NCBI GenBank assembly: GCA_021604825.1
Contig: BQJS01000208.1
Location: 1-8,375, forward strand
Reading direction: 5' to 3'
From: Phycisphaerae bacterium
GTDB lineage: Bacteria; Planctomycetota; Phycisphaerae; UBA1845
Length of the DNA: 8,375 bases
This document shows, in pieces, positions 1 through 5,055 of the stretch (positions are counted from its first letter, which is position 1; the number at the start of each line of letters is the position of its first letter). The translations under genes and the position numbers were made by a program. The notes below the pieces were generated by a model. That model saw nothing but the letters and a program-made list of their open reading frames with translations. It had not been told where the DNA came from and ran no database searches.

Positions 1-728
1 TATTCATCGAGGCCACCCGCATGCCGGGACGTGGAACGATGACCTTGACAGGTCAAGTTGGCGACGTCATGCGCGAAAGCGCCCAAGCCGCCCACACGCT
101 GATCCGCGCTCGGGCACGGAAGTTGCGCGTCAGCCTCCGCGACATTTTCGAAACCGACCTGCACGTTCACTTGCCAGCCGGCGCTGTCCCCAAGGACGGC
201 CCATCCGCAGGCACAGCAATGCTCGTCGCGATGATCTCGTGTCTCAAGAAAAAGTCGATCGACCCGCGCGTCGCGTTCACCGGCGAAATCACATTGCGGG
301 GCGCGGTCCTTCCCGTCGGCGGCATCAAGGAGAAATTCCTGGGTGCCCACCGTGCAGGCATTCGCAAGATCATCCTGCCCAAAGCCAACATGAAGGACCT
401 CGGCGAATTGCCCGATGACGTCCGCAAAGAGATGACGTTTGTACCCGTCACCCACATCGACGAAGTCATCGCAGAGGCATTCAAGAAGGTCAAGGCGAAA
501 CGCAAGGTCAGTGCGGTCAAGAAGAAAGTCGCCAAGAAAAAACCTGCGACGAAGTCCAAAAAGAAAAAATCGCCGACCAAAAAGAAACCAGCCATCAAAA
601 AGACCCGCAAAGTCAAGAGGGCCAAAACTGCAGTGAAGAAAAAGGTCCGCAAGAAATCGACGGCAAAGAAAACGTCGAAAACGAAGAAGAAGACCCGAAA
701 GAAATCGAGACGCCGCGCAGCCAAATAG
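1..728 (+). CDS. lon: ATP-dependent Lon protease, C-terminal part, with lysine-rich tail (5' end outside window)
   Basis: This is the C-terminal proteolytic (P) domain of a cytoplasmic ATP-dependent serine protease that degrades misfolded and regulatory proteins. The reading frame is open to the left edge (first full codon at 3; residues IEATRMPG precede the first ATG at 21), so the N-terminal and AAA+ domains lie upstream. Counting from the ATG at 21, the catalytic serine is S62 in PKDGPSAG (codon 204-206). The catalytic lysine is K105 in GGIKEKFLGAHRAG (codon 333-335), giving the family's 43-residue Ser-Lys spacing. The Lon fold ends near residue 153. Residues 155-235 form an extra tail of 38 Lys and 8 Arg among 81 residues with no Asp or Glu. 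Typical Lon proteins stop within a few to about 20 residues of this point. No frameshift or stop separates the tail from the protease domain. Lon identity is very secure; the tail's role is unknown. Confidence 0.96.
   Translation, partial: FIEATRMPGRGTMTLTGQVGDVMRESAQAAHTLIRARARKLRVSLRDIFETDLHVHLPAGAVPKDGPSAGTAMLVAMISCLKKKSIDPRVAFTGEITLRGAVLPVGGIKEKFLGAHRAGIRKIILPKANMKDLGELPDDVRKEMTFVPVTHIDEVIAEAFKKVKAKRKVSAVKKKVAKKKPATKSKKKKSPTKKKPAIKKTRKVKRAKTAVKKKVRKKSTAKKTSKTKKKTRKKSRRRAAK
483..725 (+). other. Lysine-rich, histone H1-like C-terminal extension of Lon
   Basis: These codons encode 81 residues made of short KK/KKK/KKKK clusters separated by A, T, S, P and V. There are 46 basic residues, no acidic ones, and almost no bulky hydrophobics. 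The composition resembles histone H1 C-termini and the bacterial AlgP/Hc1-type basic proteins that bind DNA without sequence specificity. It lies immediately after the last helix of the Lon P domain, in the same frame. Nucleoid or RNA tethering is inferred from composition only. Confidence 0.85.
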
Positions 729-780
729 TCCCCTGAACCGAATCGCAGTCCACGCGATCTGCCCTAAACCGTGGGCGATA

Positions 781-804
781 CGCCTTGTCGCGTTTCACGA
801 GGCG
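781..804 (+). terminator. Stem-loop between lon and rlmN (possible terminator)
   Basis: An 8-bp stem (781-788 with 797-804, including one G-U wobble) closes an 8-nt loop CGCGTTTC. It lies 52 nt after the lon stop and 39 nt before rlmN. No U-run follows, so a classic intrinsic terminator is not supported. It could slow or process the lon transcript, or be a chance structure. Confidence 0.3.
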
Positions 805-843
805 ACGCTTCGACCGTCCCAATCACCCCAACTGGCATCGCCG

Positions 844-1914
844 ATGAAGCTCCCCATACACAACGCCCCGCTCGAAACGCAATCGCTATTGGGCGTGACG
901 CAAGCGGACCTCGAAGCGAAGTTTGAGCAATGGGGGGAGAAGAAGTTTCGCGCCAAGCAGGTCATCGAATGGATCTATCAACATCAGGTCGCCTCGATCG
1001 ACGAAATGACGAACCTCTCAAAACCGCTGCGTGAAAAACTCGCCGGTGCGTTTCATCTGTTCGAAGGGCAAGTGGTCACCGAGTCTGTCGCCACAGACGG
1101 CACCCGAAAGCTCTTGCTGTCGTGGTCGGATGGCCAAACCACCGAATGCGTACTGATTCCCGGCGACAATCGCCGCACCGCGTGTATTTCAACACAGGTT
1201 GGTTGCCCCGTCGGATGCAAGTTCTGCGCAAGCGGGTTGGACGGAGTGAAACGTAATTTAAATGCTGGCCAAATCGTCGAACAGGTCATGCGTCTAAAGC
1301 GGCTCTGCGAACCGGAACACCGTTTGTCGAACGTGGTCTTCATGGGTTTGGGCGAACCGCTGGCCAATTATGACAACACGATCGCCGCACTTCGACTCAT
1401 CAACGGTTCCGTCGGCATCGGTGCCCGCAAGATCACATTAAGCACCGTCGGTCTGCCCAAGCAAATGCGACGCCTCGCCGACGAGCAATTGCAATTCACA
1501 CTGGCACTCTCGCTGCACGCCCCCACCGACGAACTTCGCCAACAATTGATCCCCTGGGCCGAAGGCGTCACCATCGCAGAACTTGTCAGTGCCGCTCAAC
1601 ATTACTTCGAGCGTACCGGCCGCGAAATCACGTTGGAATACGTACTGTTGGCCGACGTCAACGATTCACCCGAACATGCCAAACAAGTCGCCAAGATTTG
1701 CAGGAAGATGCGTGCCAACGTCAATCTAATTCTATATAACCCGGTCCCCGACCTACCTTACCGCCGCCCCACCGACGCAACCGCCCGACAGTTCCTGATG
1801 ACGATGAATGACAACGGCGCAAACGCTCATTTGCGACCCAGTCGAGGATTGGACATCGACAGCGCCTGCGGACAACTACGCCGCCGCAACGAGCAAGAAA
1901 CGCAGGCGACGTGA
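844..1914 (+). CDS. rlmN: 23S rRNA (adenine(2503)-C(2))-methyltransferase RlmN
   Basis: RlmN is a radical-SAM enzyme that methylates C2 of A2503 in 23S rRNA and of A37 in some tRNAs, tuning translational accuracy. The 356-aa length is normal. The [4Fe-4S] motif CxxxCxxC is C121-C125-C128 in GCPVGCKFCASG. C114 (ACISTQVGC) and C342 (DSACGQLRRR) are the two catalytic cysteines: C342 is the methyl-carrying residue (E. coli C355) and C114 the resolving one (E. coli C118). The SAM-binding GLGEPLANYD segment is at 168-177, and LILYNP, with the substrate-handling Asn, at 295-300. The ATG at 844 gives the usual N-terminal region (FRAKQVIEWIYQ at 35-46), although no clear Shine-Dalgarno precedes it. 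The gene follows lon by 115 bp in the same direction and converges with the phosphoesterase gene. Cfr, the C8-methylating relative, is less likely because the full-length match, including the GCPVGCKFCASG context, is RlmN-like. Confidence 0.96.
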   Translation: MKLPIHNAPLETQSLLGVTQADLEAKFEQWGEKKFRAKQVIEWIYQHQVASIDEMTNLSKPLREKLAGAFHLFEGQVVTESVATDGTRKLLLSWSDGQTTECVLIPGDNRRTACISTQVGCPVGCKFCASGLDGVKRNLNAGQIVEQVMRLKRLCEPEHRLSNVVFMGLGEPLANYDNTIAALRLINGSVGIGARKITLSTVGLPKQMRRLADEQLQFTLALSLHAPTDELRQQLIPWAEGVTIAELVSAAQHYFERTGREITLEYVLLADVNDSPEHAKQVAKICRKMRANVNLILYNPVPDLPYRRPTDATARQFLMTMNDNGANAHLRPSRGLDIDSACGQLRRRNEQETQAT

Positions 1915-1963
1915 TCCCAGAGGGAATCACCGATATCACCAAGAGCGCGTCGTCACTTATTGA

Positions 1964-3592
1964 TCAATCGAGGTTTGTTTCTGCTTCGGTTGCTCTGATC
2001 GCGATGACGCGTTGGTCTGTGTATGTTTGGCCGAACATGTCCGTCGTGCGAACGTGAATCAGATGACTGCCCAACGGTGCGTCGGCTGGCAGGTTGGCCG
2101 TCCAGATGTGCTCCGACTTGATGACCTTTGGCATTTTTCTCGCAAGATCGCCAAGTTTGGCTTCGCGTTTTTTCATGTCGAGATAGTACGGATCGTCGCG
2201 ATCAACCTGGGTCATTGGCGTCCATTCACCGGTTCCACCGAAACGCATTTCAACCTTCGAGCGCACCGACCCCGCGAACACATTGACGACAACTTCCGTC
2301 GCACCAGCCAGCGCCGCCGTAACTTCATTGGGCGCGTAGATGGTCATCTGATGATCCTGTGGGCGACGGGCGGCTTTGAAGCGTATGGAGTAATCGTTTC
2401 CATCAAATGTCACGATTGAATAACCGTTGGGCGCCCCGTCGCGCATCGTCGTATGCGGAATGTTTTCTTCATCCAGTTCGCCATTCCACCAGCTTCCGCA
2501 TGTCGTCGCGTTGACAAAATGGTGGTGCCCGTCGTGGTGGGGATGCTTGTCTTCATTGCTGAAGAAATGATGATGTTGAACGTGGCGGTGGGCTGACATG
2601 CTGAACGTGTGGGGTCGATCCTCCAGCAACGCTAGCAGTTCTTCCCGATCTCTCACGTGCCCCAGCGGTATATGCATCATCAGTACCACCAGCCGATCCT
2701 TCGGCACCGTCGCCAGGTCGTTCGCAACAAATTTCAACTGACGCTCGCCAAGTTCACCGCGATAACCGCCCTTCTCGCGTTTCAGTTCCTCGGCGGTCAT
2801 CCAGTGAACATCGTCCAGCACGATGAAGTGAACCTTACCCCAATTGAACGCATAACTCGAAGGCCCATAGACGCGTTCGTATGTCTCATCGGAGTACTTG
2901 TCTTCCGACGCGTCGAAGTTGATATCGTGGTTACCGATGACGCTGTACCAAGGCAAGCCCACGTGGCCAATCACTTCGTTTAGCGGCTGAAACAAATCGA
3001 GATTGTTGCTGACCAGATCGCCAAGCGACACACCAAACGAAGCGTCATATCCGACCAACTCTTCGACGATGTCGTGGGCAAGATAGTAAATGTGTTGCTT
3101 GGATTCCGGCTGCGTATCGCCAAACAAAATCGCCCGAAAGCGCTTGGGTTCGTGCTGCCGCTGAAGCGGAAAATCAATCGATTCGGGGAGTGGCCCCGTC
3201 GGATCGACACCGGCGTATCGCAGCGTCGGTGACCCGTTGGGCTTGTGAACGTAATAGAATCGCGGCGAATGGTGCTCATCCACCCGTGTCATCCAGCCAG
3301 TCGGTTTGATCACGAACACAACCGTGTCGTCATCGACACCGATGGCATACTCGCCACGGGAATTGGTTACGACAACATCCTCGCCATTGGAAATCGAAAC
3401 ACCTCCGATTCCATGTTCGCCGCCGTCACGCTGTCCGTTTCCATTGCGATCGTTAAAAACGACTCCGATGGCTTGATGACCCAGTTTTTCGGATTGACCG
3501 GTAACTTCAAAACCCGACTTCTCCGCTCCAGAACAGCCGCACAGGATTGATGCGGCGACGGCGATGACAGCAATCAAAGTGATTCGTTGCAA
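1964..3592 (-). CDS. Calcineurin-like metallophosphoesterase lipoprotein with N-terminal SdrD-B-like domain
   Basis: A predicted envelope-anchored phosphoesterase of 542 aa. Residues 1-20 are a lipoprotein signal (hydrophobic stretch to SILCGC, lipidated C20). Residues 42-98 form a small beta domain with a DRNGNGQRDGGE calcium-binding-style loop, as in SdrD-B-like/MetallophosN domains. The catalytic domain (about 150-405) has dinuclear metal motifs: GDTQ (D159), GDLVSNN (D192), GNHD (220-223), MMHIPLG (H307) and SAHRH (H335, H337). The usual glycine of GHxH is alanine here. Residues 335-358 contain 11 histidines. Residues 406-535 look like the MetallophosC beta domain. The start is TTG at 3592-3590: an in-frame stop (TGA, 3598-3596) lies two codons upstream, and GGAG (3604-3601) sits 8 nt before it. 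The substrate cannot be read from sequence; phosphomono- or diesters at the cell surface are plausible. The gene is divergent from the MgtC-like gene. Confidence 0.88.
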   Translation of the reverse strand: MQRITLIAVIAVAASILCGCSGAEKSGFEVTGQSEKLGHQAIGVVFNDRNGNGQRDGGEHGIGGVSISNGEDVVVTNSRGEYAIGVDDDTVVFVIKPTGWMTRVDEHHSPRFYYVHKPNGSPTLRYAGVDPTGPLPESIDFPLQRQHEPKRFRAILFGDTQPESKQHIYYLAHDIVEELVGYDASFGVSLGDLVSNNLDLFQPLNEVIGHVGLPWYSVIGNHDINFDASEDKYSDETYERVYGPSSYAFNWGKVHFIVLDDVHWMTAEELKREKGGYRGELGERQLKFVANDLATVPKDRLVVLMMHIPLGHVRDREELLALLEDRPHTFSMSAHRHVQHHHFFSNEDKHPHHDGHHHFVNATTCGSWWNGELDEENIPHTTMRDGAPNGYSIVTFDGNDYSIRFKAARRPQDHQMTIYAPNEVTAALAGATEVVVNVFAGSVRSKVEMRFGGTGEWTPMTQVDRDDPYYLDMKKREAKLGDLARKMPKVIKSEHIWTANLPADAPLGSHLIHVRTTDMFGQTYTDQRVIAIRATEAETNLD

Positions 3593-3600
3593 GGATCAAT

Positions 3601-3604
3601 CTCC
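3601..3604 (-). promoter_or_regulatory. Ribosome binding site that fixes the TTG start of the phosphoesterase
   Basis: On the minus strand GGAG ends 8 nt before the TTG codon at 3592-3590, an ideal distance. With the in-frame stop at 3598-3596, no other upstream start is possible. The next in-frame starts downstream would damage the lipoprotein signal. Confidence 0.7.
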
Positions 3605-3648
3605 AAGTGAGTTCGTCACGTTTCGATATTCGACCTGATTCAAGACTG

Positions 3649-3669
3649 GATCAGACTGTCAGTCAGATC
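3649..3669. promoter_or_regulatory. 21-nt imperfect palindrome in the divergent control region (possible operator)
   Basis: Arms GATCAGACTG and CAGTCAGATC flank a central T at 3659. Nine of ten arm positions pair; only the A/A at 3653 and 3665 fails. The site lies 57 nt upstream of the phosphoesterase start and about 165 nt upstream of the proposed MgtC-like start. Its size and symmetry suit a dimeric regulator. No regulator gene is nearby, so its identity is unknown. A hairpin in the mRNA is the alternative. Confidence 0.4.
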
Positions 3670-3822
3670 ACCCTCCGAAGCGTACCGGCGGTGGACCCAC
3701 TTGCAAGTCCCGAGTATGCAGTGCCCTATCTGCACGAGTTGCATTGGGGATGAAAGTTTCAGTGGCCCACGGATTCGTCAAAGCGTATGTTATTGGAAGA
3801 ATCGAGTGTATTCCTTCAGATT

Positions 3823-3829
3823 AAGGTGG
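3823..3829 (+). promoter_or_regulatory. Ribosome binding site supporting the GTG start of the MgtC-like gene
   Basis: AAGGTGG lies 6 nt before GTG at 3836. That start begins the protein just ahead of its first membrane segment. The earlier in-frame TTG (3701) and ATG (3716) have no comparable site. Confidence 0.55.
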
Positions 3830-3835
3830 TGCGAA

Positions 3836-4513
3836 GTGGAAGGTTGGGAATGGACAGCTGTTTGGCGCATGGTTCTTTGCTTCGTCATTGGGGGTGCTGT
3901 CGGTCTGGAACGTGAGTACCACGGTCGCGCGGCTGGCTTTCGCACGCATATCCTCGTTTGTTTGGGCTGTTGCATCGTGATGTTGGGCTCGACCCATTTC
4001 GTACGACTTTATGGCCACCTGGGACCGGAGAGCGTCGTTCGTCTGGATCCGGCGCGGCTGGCCTATGGCGTGGTGACGGGGATCGGTTTCCTCGGTGCCG
4101 GCGTCATCATGAAAACGGGGCCGACGGTTCATGGTCTAACCACTGCCGCCTCGTTGTGGATGGTGGCTGCACTGGGATTGACCACTGGACTCGGGATGTA
4201 CGTTGTAGCCGGCGTGGGGGCGGCGCTCGCGTTGGCGACCTTGACGACCATGCGCCAGGTGGGCAATTGGATGCCGGGCCACCACTATCGAAAAGTCGCG
4301 ATCACCTTCGCCGACGCCGAAAAACTTGATCGTTGGCGGGATGCGATCGAAGGTGGCGGGGCAAAAATCCTCCGCGTGTCGGTCGATCACCAAGCCGAGC
4401 AAAATACCCTCGTCGCGTCATACGAGTTGCGCTTTCGTCGCGACTGGAACGTCGAAGAAGTGTACGCCCTGGTCAAACAATCGGGCGAATACCTTCGCGT
4501 GGAGATTGACTAG
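3836..4513 (+). CDS. MgtC/SapB family membrane protein
   Basis: Relatives of MgtC are inner-membrane proteins linked to growth at low Mg2+ and, in Salmonella, to inhibition of the F1Fo ATP synthase; many environmental homologues are uncharacterised. From the GTG at 3836 the protein is 225 aa. Four hydrophobic segments are visible (about 7-23, 37-54, 76-92, 104-131). Family hallmarks are GGAVGLEREYHGRAAGFRTH at 19-38 and GIGFLGAGVIMK followed by HGLTTAASLW at 82-109. Residues about 152-225 form a soluble ACT-like C-terminal domain (KVAITF, alternating strands and helices), as in the longer family members. The reading frame is open back to 3701, adding 45 residues with a CPICTSC run. I favour the GTG because it has a ribosome binding site and the family normally begins just before the first membrane segment. 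Divergent from the phosphoesterase; no obvious Mg2+-responsive leader seen. Confidence 0.88.
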   Translation: MEGWEWTAVWRMVLCFVIGGAVGLEREYHGRAAGFRTHILVCLGCCIVMLGSTHFVRLYGHLGPESVVRLDPARLAYGVVTGIGFLGAGVIMKTGPTVHGLTTAASLWMVAALGLTTGLGMYVVAGVGAALALATLTTMRQVGNWMPGHHYRKVAITFADAEKLDRWRDAIEGGGAKILRVSVDHQAEQNTLVASYELRFRRDWNVEEVYALVKQSGEYLRVEID

Positions 4514-4793
4514 ATTTCGTTGCACCGACACCATTAACCGCGCGCACGATTTCAGGGACTCGGCCCGCTGAGTGACACCCAAATGATGCGATGGCCACGG
4601 GGTTTGCGAGCGAGAATATCGCTGCACGTCACCTGTTCACGCTGATCGTCCCACTTGCCGCATTCCAAACCAACCGCTCCACAATCGTCCGCCATCGCGC
4701 AGGCTTATTGGACTCGATCATCGACTAAACGGCTTCGTTTAGCCAGCAATGATTTGGACACGATTTGAATTGGCAATACCTTGCACAAGTGGG

Positions 4794-4822
4794 TTGAGCC
4801 GGGTTGAACGCAACGATATGAT
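4794..4822 (+). promoter_or_regulatory. Sigma70-like promoter candidate upstream of the peptidase operon
   Basis: TTGAGC (4794-4799, 4 of 6 to consensus) and TATGAT (4817-4822, 5 of 6) are separated by exactly 17 nt. Transcription would start near 4829, giving a leader of about 225 nt before the ATG at 5056. GGTTGA repeats overlap and flank it. Confidence 0.45.
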
Positions 4823-4831
4823 GACGGTTGA

Positions 4832-4944
4832 GCAGGAGTTTTTGGTCCTGCGATTTTGTTGCCAATCTTGCTACGCCGAATCACGGGCGATCTCCCGTGA
4901 CCCCGCCGGTTAGTGCGACGGTGCCACGGACCCTGATGGCACTG
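4832..4944 (+). promoter_or_regulatory. Structured 5' leader with three successive stem-loops
   Basis: Three hairpins occur in 113 nt. The first is 4832-4837 with 4846-4851 (GCAGGA/TCCTGC, 8-nt loop), followed by a U-rich stretch (4854-4860) that gives it a terminator-like look. The second is 4881-4887 with 4894-4900 (TCACGGG/CCCGTGA, perfect, 6-nt loop). The third is 4919-4926 with 4937-4944 (CGGTGCCA/TGGCACTG, one G-U pair, 10-nt loop). They lie just downstream of the promoter candidate and upstream of the peptidase gene. I do not recognise a known riboswitch family. An attenuator, a mRNA-stabilising leader or a small RNA are all possible. Confidence 0.4.
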
Positions 4945-5043
4945 AATCTGCAGAATCAAAACGACAGTTGATCGAATCGTACTTCGGACATTGAGTGTCG
5001 ATTGTGCAAATCGATCAAGATTGATGATTCACCCACCTATTGC

Positions 5044-5048
5044 GAAGG
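5044..5048 (+). promoter_or_regulatory. Ribosome binding site of the M14 peptidase
   Basis: GAAGG lies 7 nt before ATG 5056, deciding for this start over the in-frame TTG at 5002. Confidence 0.65.
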
Positions 5049-5055
5049 TCATCTT

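Larger units (their letters stand above)
4514..5055. other. Gene-free region of about 540 bp
   Basis: No convincing gene is present. The left half (4514-4790) shows only a 7-bp hairpin with a 4-nt loop at 4725-4742 (CTAAACG/CGTTTAG), without a U-run. It also holds a 45-codon ATG frame (4591-4728) with no ribosome binding site or recognisable motif. The right half carries a promoter candidate, repeated GGTTGA motifs and three stem-loops, described separately. This half reads as the control region and leader of the peptidase-ankyrin operon. Confidence 0.6.

Noticed and set aside
167..724. Long minus-strand open frame (185 codons) opposite lon
   Set aside because: Its Phe- and Leu-rich protein is what reverse-complemented Lys codons give. 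The plus strand has clear Lon motifs over the same bases.
483..725. Separate histone-like gene downstream of lon
   Set aside because: No stop codon and no start with a ribosome binding site separate the basic segment from the Lon domain, so it is part of the same protein as sequenced.
1912..1929. Possible bidirectional terminator between rlmN and the phosphoesterase
   Set aside because: The stem TGATCCC/GGGAATCA needs a bulged A, has a 3-nt loop, includes the rlmN stop codon and has no U-run on either strand.
1959..1968. 10-nt palindrome ATTGATCAAT over the phosphoesterase stop codon
   Set aside because: A short AT-rich palindrome with no loop or context; expected by chance at this length.
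2012..2419. Plus-strand open frame opposite the phosphoesterase (135 codons)
   Set aside because: No domain or signal is visible and it lies within a strongly supported minus-strand gene. The same applies to the open frames at 2657-2983 and 3245-3550.
4591..4728. Short 45-codon ATG frame in the gap after the MgtC-like gene
   Set aside because: No ribosome binding site, no recognisable motif, and the stop lies inside a small hairpin. Nothing separates it from chance.
4881..4944. Known riboswitch (cyclic di-GMP, cobalamin or guanidine type) in the peptidase leader
   Set aside because: The stem-loops lack the conserved core sequences I know for these classes, so I describe it only as a structured leader.
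4705..4959. Minus-strand 84-codon frame in the intergenic region
   Set aside because: It is Arg, Pro and Gln rich without a domain. It overlaps the promoter and stem-loops read on the plus strand.
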